Source: Sinohyriopsis cumingii (lineage: Eukaryota; Mollusca; Bivalvia; Unionida; Unionidae). From it: a stretch of DNA of 64,000 nt. Below are positions 33,060-44,699 of the stretch, one piece after another (the stretch's first letter is position 1; each line of letters opens with the position of its first letter). A program made the position numbers and the translations under genes. Where the stretch lies: positions 89,314,182 through 89,378,181 of the forward strand of contig CM068839.1 of assembly GCA_028554795.2 (NCBI GenBank), written 5' to 3'. The notes below the pieces were generated by a model. That model saw only the letters and a program-made list of their open reading frames with translations, ran no database searches and was not told the origin of the DNA.

Positions 33060-34738
33060 CAATTAGTGTCTCTTAGCATTTAACAAAGTCTGCTTGCAGT
33101 AGCGTACTAAGGGGAAGGGGGTTACAACATACTTCGATGCTAATACTACTGATTTCAAGCATAAAATTAAAGCTAAACAACAGCATATAACATGTTTACA
33201 TATATTATTAAGTACGTCTTCATTTGTCTTTCCGTGCGCCAAATACCTTCCAACACAAAGATTTTCCATATAGGTAAATTAGTTGTACCAATCTTAAACA
33301 ACCATATATTTCGACATATATAATATCAATGTATAGGTTCCTCATCAGTTTAAATCGATCTGTGCCAAAAAAAGTCGAGAAAATTAATAATAAAAAAGTT
33401 GGTATTTATGACTCATTATTGCTTGCGACTTTACCGATCTTCATATCCTTTATATGTGCATCTACCCTTCCCGTTTTGCGATAGTAGCACATACTTGGAT
33501 GCTAATACTATAGATTTGAAGCATATAATTTAAGATGTACAACATTAAATAATATGTGTATGTATCTTATTAAGTACGGTTTCATATGTCTGTTTGTGCA
33601 CCCGATGCCTTCCTATCCGAACGGTTTCCATATAGGTGAATAATTTATACCAATAGTAAACAAACACAGCTTTTGACAAATTTCATATTAATATATAGGT
33701 TCTCATCTGCCTAAATCGATTTGTGCCAATAGACGTGTGTGAAAATACAAAATAAAAAAGTTCCACTTTTTACGGAATATCGGGTGCGACTTTACCGATC
33801 TTCATATGCTTGCTACTTTAATACACCCTTCCCGTTTTGTGATTGTAGCACATACTTCGATGCTAATATTAGAGATCTGAAGTATAGAATTAAAACTATA
33901 CAATATTATAAAATGTGTGTATATATCTTAATAAGCACGTCTTTATTTGTCTGTCCGTGCGCCTAGATCCGACCTATACGAAAGTTTTTCATATGGGCGA
34001 ATAAGTCATAACAATCGCAAAAACAACGGTTTTGACACATTTGATATCAGATGACAAATTTGATTTTAATTGATATGTTTCTAATCATACTAAATCGATC
34101 TGTGCCAATAGACATGTGTGAAAATGCAAAATAGAAGGTTTTGTTCTTTTTACTGAATATCGGGTGCGACTTTACCGATCTGCATATCCTTGCTACGTGA
34201 ATCTACCATTGCCGTTTTGCGATCGTGCTACATATTTCGATGCTATTGCTATATATCTAAAGCATATAATTAAAGCCGTACAACTGTAAATAGTATCTGT
34301 ATGTATCTTATTAAGTATATCTTCCTTTGTCTGTCATTTCGCCTAATGTCTTCCTATACGATCGTTTTCCATACAGGTGAATAACTCATAACAATAGTAA
34401 ATAAACCCCGATTTTGACAAATTTGATATAAATTGATAGGTTTCGCATCAGTCTAAATCGATCTGTGATAGTAGAAATGTAAGAAAATGCAATATGAAAG
34501 TTTTGGTATATTTGACTCTGTATCGCTTGTGAATTTAACAATCTTCATAACCTTGATACGTGCATCTTCCATTGCCGTTTGTCTCGGTATCACACACTTC
34601 AATGTTTATAGTATAAATCTGAAGCATACAAGGAGAGCTATACAACAGTATATAATATGTGTATGAATCTTATTAAATACATCTTGATGTGTCTGTATGT
34701 CCGCCCAATGTCTTCCACAGCGAGCGTTTTCCATATTG
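33060..34738 (+). repeat. Satellite array 2, ~365-bp units, 5 copies
   Basis: The AAGCAT landmark recurs at about 33160, 33519, 33880, 34258 and 34621. The units match array 1 in order rather than at random: unit 1 shares the preface TTGCAGT.GC.TACTAAGGGGA, unit 3 shares GACCTATACGAAAGTTTT, and the last shares ATACAAGGA.AGCTATAC. Homology to array 1 stops at about 34738, in the CGTTTTCCATAT block. Confidence 0.9.
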
Positions 34739-34739
34739 T

Positions 34740-36070
34740 GTATTGTTCCACTTCCTATTTTTACACTACCTAATTTTGACCTAGTTTAATAAACACCCAT
34801 TTCTACAGAGGACACATCTGTCGCAGCCTCGACATTTTTTTACACTTATCAGCATTGAGTCACTCGGACAAAAAGATTTGTCAAAAGTCATATCATTATT
34901 ATTAATGAAGTGAAACAAGGACACATACGATGAAAAAAATAATACATTTCTCCAATTCACTTTTTTCCAACCAGGAAGTCCTCTTAAAATCTTTACCAAC
35001 TATTCTGACAAGGCAAATACAATTCGTTCCATACCAATCATCCAGTCTGCTACTCAACATGTGTTAGCTATGTGACTCACAGCTGATAACTGCATCTCCA
35101 TCACCTTTTTAGAATTGTGTTTTGTGTTTTACGTGAATATGTCATTACTGATTTTCTGAGGTGGTTCTTTGGTATTTTACTTTGGAGTAATGAACATGAA
35201 ACACACGTTTATGGTATATTTCATACATAAATCAGCATCCTCTACATTACTGCTAATTTAAATAAAATTACGTGTATTACTATTAGGATGTTTCTCTCAA
35301 AAATAGGCAATTTTACTTTAATAGTAAATTTTCAAACGTCCATTAAACTAATCTTGATATTTAACTTATTTTGACAAATTAATTCTTTCTAAATGTCTTC
35401 TGTCTCCTATTATTTGTACTATTAGAGAAATAAGTTATGAAGTATGCAAAACAGTTTTGTACCTTAAACAGTACATGTACATTAAAGAATTGGGGTTCTG
35501 CATATTCACAATGCCATTTAATTATTGCAAGGATGTTGTACACTAAATCCAGTATTCTTTTATTATAAGTAAACAATTGTATTATTATACCATCATGATT
35601 TTCCCCCAATTTTATTCTTTCAGCTTTTCCAACAAAATATCTGTTCCAAAACAAATGTTTTGATAAATATAGGAACAAATTCTGAGTAAACACCATTTTT
35701 CTTTTGTTGTCGTTGTTAATGGTAGACTGAGAGAAGAAAATGCAGCAGCATATAATATGAACTTAAGTGAAGTTATGAACTTACTAAGCCTGGATTTAAA
35801 TAAATGGTATCACTTGTATTTCTAATGACAGCCACAATCCTCTTAGTTTGGGCTCAAGACAAGCAATAGTGAATAGAGGTATTTCGAAAGACATATAACA
35901 GCTCACTCATTATAATGTTACTAATTAGCATTATTGAAAACTTCTTAGAGATCAAAATAAATAGTATATATGTATGGTGCTTGTTGGCGACATTGGCAGA
36001 TTATTCACTCCACATCCTGGTTCCCGGGCAGTTTTGATCTCTCACAATAATAATCACGGGCATAGTGGCT
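34740..36070. other. No gene recognised
   Basis: AT-rich with several featureless open frames (for example 35379-35696 minus, 105 codons, no motif). Confidence 0.4.
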
Positions 36071-36172
36071 CGTTACAAAGAAAATCAACAGATTTGGGTT
36101 CTAACCTGTAACACTATTAACATATTATATTGTTACAGGTTAGAACCCCATCCCTTGATTTTCTTTGTAACG
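36071..36172. mobile_element. Foldback element or MITE remnant: ~41-bp inverted arms with a 19-bp loop
   Basis: Left arm 36071-36112 (CGTTACAAAGAAAATCAA...GGTTCTAACCTGTAAC) pairs with right arm 36132-36172 except for a few central mismatches. The loop is AT-rich. Such a long near-perfect hairpin suggests a collapsed MITE or foldback transposon. No target duplication is clear. Confidence 0.7.
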
Positions 36173-36441
36173 ACCCCCTGTCATCATGGGCAGTAAATTT
36201 GAAACATACTACTTCCGGGTCAATCTATTTTTAAGGTGCAATATATACTAGTACATAATGGGAGGTAACTCAAGTTGTGCTATTCAATTCAATTCATTAA
36301 TGAAAAAATGGAAATAAATAGGTAAAAAGGCAATTATTTATTTTGCAGATGAATATTTATCGAATATTTAACATTCAGCAGCATAAATATGCATTTATTT
36401 TATTGATATTTGTGGCAAGAGTGCAGAAAAGGACGACGTGC

Positions 36442-36519
36442 TTCGTGGGCAGATGGAAATCTGCCCACGAACTTTTATCTGCCCACGAAACCGTCTGAGG
36501 ACGACAAAACTGCCCACGA
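36442..36519. repeat. Short GC-rich minisatellite with a 13-bp hairpin
   Basis: TTCGTGGGCAGAT (36442-36454), a GGAA loop, then ATCTGCCCACGAA (36459-36471) form a perfect hairpin. Further copies of ATCTGCCCACGAAA (36478) and CTGCCCACGA (36510) follow. Confidence 0.8.
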
Positions 36520-36535
36520 CCCACCTTAAATAATA

Positions 36536-36536
<1 letters not shown>

Positions 36537-36604
<68 letters not shown>
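36537..36604. repeat. (TA)n(CA)n compound microsatellite
   Basis: About 27 TA units followed by about 7 CA units. Confidence 0.95.
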
Positions 36605-36609
36605 TACAT

Positions 36610-37560
36610 ACCTACATACATATGTATTGTAACATGCTCAGTGCTCACCCCGGTTTAATTTCCCAGCACAAGCACACTTATATTTAGAGAATTTCTTCCT
36701 GTTTCAAAACTTTGGCAATCCTTAGACTGAGACCTTGAATTGGTTGCAATAGTATAATGTACTGGTAGTATATAGAAAGTCGTCTGATAACAGATGAAAT
36801 CCCTGTTGAAATAATGGCTTCTTATACTAGCTACTTGTATGTGAGGAAATTATTTATCTAAGTATATAAACAACATAAAATCTGAATGAGAAAAATAGAG
36901 GATTAATTTTAGTCTTAAAATATCAATAAACAAATCAGCATAATAGAATTTACATATTCTCATCCTAGTCAATAAATGCATTAAAATAACAGAATGTACA
37001 TATAATTATAACCAACAATCTCAACAATTTGTATTAAATAATAATATTGATCAAATTGAACTTAATATAATAATTTTAAAAATATTCATAGGGGTAACAT
37101 TAATATCCCAATACAAAAGGATTCAAAAATATATAATTGACAGGTGAAACGGTTGACCATTTCTTTTACAATAAAAATATAAAGTCATACAAATGTACTG
37201 AAATAGCATTATGGAGGCCCTATATCCCTACGTAAGAGTACCCAGCACTTTATCTTTGGCTTTGATTTTCCTTAGTACAGAAATTTACTATTACTATTTG
37301 CCCACATGAAATTTAATTTTTTGTGATGCATTACATCAAGTTGAGAGATATCAATAAGCCATTGAGCTCCTTAGTGGTTGGAATTGCAGTTTGTGAAACT
37401 GTACTATAGGTAATTAAGGTTCAAGTAAGCTTGACAAACTTTTAACTTGAACACAATGTTTACAGTCACTTCATCGGGCTTGAATCACACTTCTGGACTT
37501 TCAAATGCATGTTTTCCAGCTTGAAAAAAATCTTACATGACATTTGATTACAACTTACTG
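36610..37560. other. AT-rich, no feature supported
   Basis: No coding, RNA or terminal-repeat signal was found. Confidence 0.4.
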
Positions 37561-39440
37561 AAAACCAGTACAGCTTAGGAGTGCCTTACTGAGGTCTTGT
37601 TACTGCTTGCAGGTGTGCATCTGGAACCCACCTGAGGCACCAGACTACTTGCAAAAGAATGGGTGATCCAAACTCTTTCTGTATGTTGCTGGATTTTGTT
37701 GTCTGAACCATCCACTTTCATTGTCCCACCTTCATGAAGGAACTCCCAAGTGATCCCATGAAGAGGGATGGTTTTACACAAGAAAATCTAGTTTTTCTGC
37801 TTTTAAAAGGTGGTGTAGATACGATGAAAATCACTTCAAAAGGGCTTCCACTTCAGAAAATTTCTGGTTATGATATCCAAAGGCAGTTGAGACCTACGAT
37901 AGAGATGTGACAAATATGTTATAAGTCTTGACATATATGTCCATATATAGAGTCAAATAACCATAGTCTAAACCCTTAGACCTTCACCAAGATTTTAAGA
38001 TGTCCACTGTAGAAATGGCAACATTCCTGCATGACACACCACAAAAACATTCATTAAGTTTGGATTTTGGTTCAGAACTTAGCCTCATGGTAGGGGAATA
38101 CCTTAATGTGTACACCCAGTGTCAGGTAATATTTGATTCTGCCACATTCCTGGCTGACTCATTATTACGGGAGGACAAGTGCTTCATACAGAATTTTTTC
38201 TCCAAGAGCCTTGCAACAATTCTGTTCCCTTTCAGGCCGTTTGATGCTTTCCATGATCTCAGGAGCATGGGCAGTACATACTCTTCATCAGCTGAGAGGT
38301 AATGTGGGCACCTTCCTTTGATAAGTTCTGATTATGAAAGCAGTTAAGAAATGAGGGGCACAGACTACAATAGCTCTGATTGTCCCACTAAGATGAAACA
38401 CCCTGGGTTAATGATCTGCATGATTTATCGATAAATTTACCCAGACGAGTCATAGTAACCTTCACTCCGCTCAAGCAGTAGAGATTGTTACTAATAAGTC
38501 CATGTCCAAAGAAACTCCTCCATCACTACTGGCTCCTTTAAGAGATGTCCTAATTGCAAATGAGTTTGGTGATTCTGTCCCAAAGAGGATCACAACAGAA
38601 GATCTTCTACTTTCAGGATATACAAGGAGAAATCAAGTGTTGTCAATGACTAGTGTCTAATCGATGAAGTCGCACTACTTTCAGCACCTTTTTCCCATTG
38701 GCAGACTTCTTTCTTTTTCTTTTTGAAGGCAAGCAGTTAACACTGTCACAAACAAGCAAAACTGTTCAATGATCTCAGACACATTTAAAATTCATGCTCA
38801 CTCACATTATTACTAACTGGAATCTCTCTTTGGTTTTGACATGGCCAAACTCATTTGAATCCCCATCCCCCCAACTGAAGTAGCTATTACACATGACTTG
38901 CAATTTATTATAATGCCAACCTCAACATGCAGATTGAATGAGCTATATACAATATCCGTGCAGTTCAGCATACATGGCTGTTCAGATGGTTAAGTGATTC
39001 TAGTGACACAACCTGGTTCCTTCCTAAGAACAGCTTGCTGACACTAGTCAACCAACAATAACTATTCATTCCCTCTCCCTGATTGAACTGTCAAGAGAAT
39101 CAAAGATACAGGACCCTGTATGTACCCTCATATATTACTTAAGACAGGCAGACAGTATCCACATCAACTGTTCATACTGTTGAAGGCAGGAATGCAAAAT
39201 ATAACCCCACAAGTTTTTACCACTTGGCGAAAGCGGGTTATTAAATAAATGTACTCTGAACTCTCACAGGATCAGGTACACTAATGAAATATATGAGTGA
39301 TTTACATTAGCCTGTCCTGGAATGTAATATGTCATGTTGGACGTAGTGGCACAAGATGACTGGCATACCCAGTCTGCCTTCTCTAGCTTCCATTTGTATG
39401 ACATAACCTCACTAAGGAGTGAATTGAATCTCATTGGGTC
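37560..39440. other. GC-richer stretch with coding-like but broken frames, unidentified
   Basis: Codon-like composition rises compared with its flanks, and medium-length frames occur on both strands: plus 38000-38302 (100 codons) and minus 37575-37781 (68 codons). On the minus strand, pieces such as SADEEYVLPMLLRSW (about 38300) look protein-like but hit stops within 60 codons. This may be a decayed transposon or retrogene. I recognise no family. Confidence 0.3.
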
Positions 39441-39455
39441 AGGGGTGTAGTATCA

Positions 39456-39920
39456 TTGAAATGTTTTCATGTATTTGAAATAAACTATATATTCATATAC
39501 TGTATACACTTGATCAACAATTGCTGTTCAAAATGCAGTTTTTTTTCAGTGGTGAGAATAAAGAGATGGAAGCAGCATGCTTGTGTCAGGTATTCTTATT
39601 TGAGATTCAGCAAGGACTCCACCAGCAAATGTTACATGGTGTCAGAATTTAACCATTCTTATAATTGGATAGTAAATTATAATTGCAAAAATGGATTTAA
39701 CTGGTATTCATGGACTGGGAAGCTTCAGATGTTCACAAGCAATGGGAAATTTCAAGTACACTTGGAATTGATATTCACTGGACCTAGGAAGGCTAAGAAA
39801 GTGCTGGAGAAAGGGATGCTTATGGGGCATTATAACAAGTATAAATTGTATGTCAATGCTCATACAAATATTAAAGAGCCTCCAGAATGCAAATATTCAC
39901 TAAAAATATATTTTCCATAA
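39456..39920 (+). CDS. Unrecognised 154-codon ORF
   Basis: This is the longest uninterrupted frame in the region. The first ~50 residues look intron-like (Ile/Tyr/Cys-rich). From about residue 65 the composition becomes balanced and protein-like (FNHSYNWIVNYN, TSNGKFQVHLELIFTGPRK), ending KYSLKIYFP and TAA. A pyrimidine-rich acceptor (ttttttttcag at about 39549) could start a shorter terminal exon in the same frame. It lies 0.7 kb upstream of a transporter exon on the same strand but is not in phase with it as a terminal exon, so it would belong to a different gene, a retrogene or a transposon. Confidence 0.35.
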   Translation: MKCFHVFEINYIFIYCIHLINNCCSKCSFFSVVRIKRWKQHACVRYSYLRFSKDSTSKCYMVSEFNHSYNWIVNYNCKNGFNWYSWTGKLQMFTSNGKFQVHLELIFTGPRKAKKVLEKGMLMGHYNKYKLYVNAHTNIKEPPECKYSLKIYFP

Positions 39921-40603
39921 ATCAGGATGAATTATCCCTTTACCTTGCACTAACAAGTAAGTATATAATTCTTGAATAATTAACAAAATTAAGCTCTTAA
40001 ACGTAATTGTGTCATCACTCTCTAACCCTTGCCAGGTGGATTAGTCACGTGTACATGGCTGTCTTTTACGATATCTTACCTCTAGTAATATTACAGGCAA
40101 TATGAATAACCCCATATGCTTAGTCATGCATACATTTTGACTATCCCAATAGTATGGTTTGTTTAATGTTAAAGGTCAGATTTGTTTTTGGGTTTTTTTT
40201 TTGATGGCTCAGCATAATTGAATTTAATGGAATTCATGAAATTTAGCACTTAATTTAAAGTAAATTGACATGTTCGAAAATTTCTAACTGTATTAATTAC
40301 TGCTATGTGTGATGCTAGGGTAGAACAAACTGACTATCCAATGTTGGTTTGGCACTACGTAGCCGCTTTTATGCTGACATGCCATAATTGAAGAATTTTA
40401 TAAGAACAATGACTATGGAGTTTTCACAATTTGAAGAGCCAAATTAAACATAAACCTCCATATTTGATCTGTTATATTTCTTTGTTGTCTTAGAGTTAAG
40501 TAGTTTGTTCACATCTTTTTAAAAGAAAAGAACAGGTGGTCCTAAATTGTCACTGTCTTTTCTACTTGATTATAGTTATTTTCATTTGCAACACTAATTC
40601 CAG

Positions 40604-40658
40604 GTCCATACTTAGTACCTGACAGAAAGAGTATGAATCAGACAGTTTCTAATCACAG
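40604..40658 (+). CDS. SLC49A4: SLC49A4 (DIRC2)-like transporter, internal exon a
   Basis: 55-bp exon between the acceptor aattccag and the donor AG|GTAAGT. It starts in phase 1 and ends in phase 2. It encodes PYLVPDRKSMNQTVSNH, preceded by a split Gly codon, and corresponds to the end of a membrane helix and the start of the large loop in DIRC2-type major facilitator proteins (a VGP.LVP motif). SLC49A4 is a lysosomal MFS transporter. Exons encoding the N-terminal half were not found and may lie upstream, in or outside the window. NQT is a possible glycosylation site. Confidence 0.62.
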
Positions 40659-43213
40659 GTAAGTTTATTTGCTCACATTTTTGGGAGGGGAAAAGCAAAT
40701 GAAATTTAAAAAACATGAAGAGCTACCAAAAGAACAGTTGAATAATGTCTTTACTTGTGACTTTTAATTATGTAGTGTTTTCTTGCATCTTACATTGCAA
40801 AATATGCCAGTATATCAGGATCTTCATTGACAAGTACAGCTACACTTGAATACAACCTCCACCCAGGACTTAAAGACTATTTTAATACCATAGTTTTCAT
40901 TGTATATGGTAACTGAAATCATAATAATATATCAGGGTTCCTAAAATCATCATATCTGCCAGATATATCAGACAGATAGGCTCAATATTGTTAGATGAAT
41001 GTTTTGTGAATATGATATGTCAGACATTGGACATGTCCTGCCCATATTTATTGCATGCATTTGTTTGGTTGCTGTGTATTTCCAGTTGTTTAAACACTCA
41101 GTTGCCTTAAAGCAAAAAACAAAACATCTTGCCTTGAGGACTTTAGAAAACTCTGTAATTGAACAATTACCGCAGGTCTGTTTTATAGACATTATACAAG
41201 TCCTTCATGCCACATGTGTTTGTAAATACACTGCAGAGATGTAGACAGTGTGCGAGTCAGCAAATGATGCAAACGTGTTACAAATATGTGCTTGGAATGC
41301 AGTGATGCACAAAAGCTTATATTGAGTAGTTCTAACTTGTGCATATAGAAATTCACTGTGCACAGGGTAGACTTTTAATTTAGCTGTTAAAATAAACTGA
41401 ATAAATAAGAATCTAAACAAAATTTGAAAGTAAGGACACTTACTTGATCAGAATACCTCAGTCCATTAAAAATATGCAGATGTAGGTTAATATGCAAGAA
41501 TGAATGGAAATCCCACTATGTATTTATAACAGAAAACTGTGTATTTAGAGGGGTTAATGCAACGATGCCCTTTACTCTTGTTTGTGGATGGATGAATGTT
41601 GGTCCTGCATAGCAAGATGAAAAATTATGAAAGCGGCTTTAATGTGCATGGTGAATAGCAGAATGAATGGCAAAAGAGAGGACAACAATTCTAAAATGAT
41701 GTCAGATGTCAGGTTAGGTGAGCCCCTAAAGAAAAAACCAAATTTTGATGCAAAGTTCCAGAAATCTTGACTGTTACAGTACAAATGGTTACAATACAAC
41801 ACCAAGATGGAGGCATGTTTAACATTTGCAGATTTAAAGTTGTCTGAAAAATAAGTTACTCTTTTACATCTGAAACTGGCTGTTTGAATTTTTAGGATAT
41901 CTGCTCTTGCACTGCACACTGATACACAAGATCACGTACATTTTGGAGCAGACAATGCTTATTGAAGGTAGAAAATTCTACAAAATTACCAAAACAGTTC
42001 CCCAGCTTGTTGAAGCTGGCCAAACGAAGCTCTTGAAGTAAACAAGGAGACAGAGTGCTCACTGTCCTTTTCTGTTTTTGTACAAGAGTCCATTTCATTA
42101 AAAAACTGTTATCTGCATCCAGTATTTGCAGTTCCAGTTTTAATATTTCTAAAATAATTGAACAAACAGAACATGTGTTCAAAGAGACATAACTCCAGAA
42201 TGTTCAGAATTGTTGAGATTATCAAAGACATGACCGACATCACATTTATTGCTTGAAAATATAGACTCACCCATGCAAATATGGCCACTGTTTTACTAAA
42301 GAAGATCCTGCTTGATTCAAAACACCAACAACTTGACAGTGTTTGGGACCCCCTGGCAACAGTCAGGTTTTGAAATTATAAATTGATGAATGAAATGACT
42401 AAGTTTTATGCATTGTTTGTAACCATAATGCTTTTTGCTGTTAAAATTTGTAGCGGTGTGCAAACAAATAGGAGGGTTTGCAAATACTATTGCTAGATAC
42501 TACACTGATACTTTCTCCAATCATTTCTTAGCACATCAGCATTATGAAACTGAGGTTGGACAAAATTTACGATCTTTACAAATATATAAATACTGCACAG
42601 AATAAGCAAATAAAAGAATCAGCTAGCTTAGTTCCTAAAGTTTGATTGACCTGTTCTTTTCATTACAAAAAGGCAAATATGTAAAATAAACACATAATTG
42701 CTTAATTGACCTGGCTTTTTTATTACTAAAAAGCAAATATGTAAAATTAATACATAATGTTTTTACACCTTTGAAATGCCTGTACTGGTTGAGGAACATA
42801 TCCATAGAGTGTTTTGGTTGTGTGTCTTATTTCATTGATTTCATTATATTGAAAACTTCCAGATTTGAATGATCTGGAACCCTATGAAAGTTTGTAACAC
42901 CATTGATCTTAGTATTAATGTCATATGTCCAAAACAAGAGGTCAAAGGTCAGCATTTAGCACTAAAGCATCCTGAGCTAATTTTAGCCATCTTAGCACTG
43001 TTTGCCAATGACAAATGCAAGCAATATACTGTATGTATCTTTGATAACAAAAGTTAGAAATAAAACATAAATAAAAATTTTCCATTACCATGCAATTTAT
43101 TGTGTGTACTTAGAGTAACATTAAAGCAAAACTTTAGTTTGTCACATTGACTTTTGTTTCATTTATCTGAAAAAGTGGCAGTCATATAAACTAGTTTTCT
43201 TTTTTTATTGCAG
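40659..43213. other. Intron of the SLC49A4-like gene
   Basis: Contains a ~64-bp direct repeat (about 42643-42706 and 42707-42770, sharing CAAATATGTAAAAT.AA.ACATAAT). No other feature was identified. Confidence 0.5.
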
Positions 43214-43266
43214 TTCACGTCAACTATACTTCTCAAAAGAGAGTTCATACCTTATGAATCAATCAG
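43214..43266 (+). CDS. SLC49A4: SLC49A4-like transporter, internal exon b
   Basis: 53-bp exon between tttttattgcag and CAG|GTAATT. It begins with one base that completes the AG of exon a (Ser) and ends with a single G. It encodes SRQLYFSKESSYLMNQS, a hydrophilic loop. The other two frames are either stopped or out of phase with both neighbours, so phase continuity on both sides is the main evidence. Confidence 0.6.
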
Positions 43267-44699
43267 GTAATTTTTACTCATCTGTCTGTTTGAGATACTA
43301 GAAAAAGAGATTGAAATAGTTTAGCTCAAGACAAAGATATATTTTTTTAAACTAGTTTTCTTTAATGCTGTTGCTGCAGAAGCAAGAGAGAGATTTTGTT
43401 TTTGTTGCTGTCCATGTTTGTGTCTACTCTCCCATTCCATTATTTGTTTGGCACAATAACAGAAGCCATCTAAATGAGGAATATGACATTTAATAACAGA
43501 GAAACCAGCTAAATGAGGGATGTGAATTTTGATAGGCTTGCTTAAAAGCATGCATATATGTCTTGATTTGAATTGTGTACCATCTGTATTTTGGTTTTTA
43601 AGAAGTTTTTATATGCCCGCTATAATCCACCATAATGTTGAGCATATTGTTATTCTTCTTTCAAGTTCAAAGATGACCATGACATCACTAACTGGTTTGT
43701 CTTCTGTGAGTCTGTGATGGCTGATCAAGCCAATTTGTGCTCTGAGCTGTTTGTGGCACACAGGACAGAAGATGCCACTTCAAGTTGCCAGATCTATTAA
43801 GGATCTGCTGCAGTTCTGAAATTTATGCTGCTCACACTTTTCCACTGTCCCTGCAATTCTCCTCTGTTAACAATTGTAGTTCAGGTATGGATCAGACAGA
43901 CTGCACCAGGTGGAGCAATCCTGTGATATCTTCTCAAGACTCAGGGTCAGTGTTGACATGTTTTAAGGATGACTTGAATGAATCTTGGAAATATTCCTTT
44001 TGACTACCCTGAGATCACTTTCCCTTCAGCTCAATGTAAAAAATCTAGGCTGATAAATCAACCCCACAACTGTAATAATGACTGAAGCTTTAAGCTGATC
44101 TCAGCTATTCATTAAAACACGCAAATATTTGCAGACACTTTTTATACACACACCAGTATTTCTTGTGGCTGTTGAGTTTCCATCAGTTCAAGGGTTCTTT
44201 TGGTAAAATGTACATAATATTTCAGAATCAAATCCTTTTTTGCACTAGGTATGGCTATTACCAAATACATGTAAGTTCCTGAACTGTACGCAGATATGTT
44301 CCAGAAAGATGTCATGCCGAACAATTGCACATTTTAATGAACAGGTGACATCATATACAGAAACTGCCCATCAGTATCAACACAGATTTGGATGTCTGAT
44401 TATTGGAAAATAGAGGATTTTATTTGTAGTCTGTCTTCTAACATCTTGTTAACATGGCTGCCCATCTCATTAGTGATTTCATCAGCAGAGTGTGGATGTT
44501 TGGAATGCCTGCCCACATGAGAACTAAAGTGTTTGGGGTCTTGTCCTGCCATCTTATCCTCATCAGTTTTCTCAGGCAATCTATGTGATAGTGGTTCAGC
44601 TTCTTGGCAAATGTGGAAAATATGTGGAGCAAATCTTGTTATGATGTCCATCTGTGTCTGTACCTTATTTTGCTTAATCTGCACAATAACTTGAGGTTT

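Noticed and set aside
36375-36605. Minus-strand frames with long Tyr-Ile runs
   Set aside because: They are translations of the TA microsatellite.
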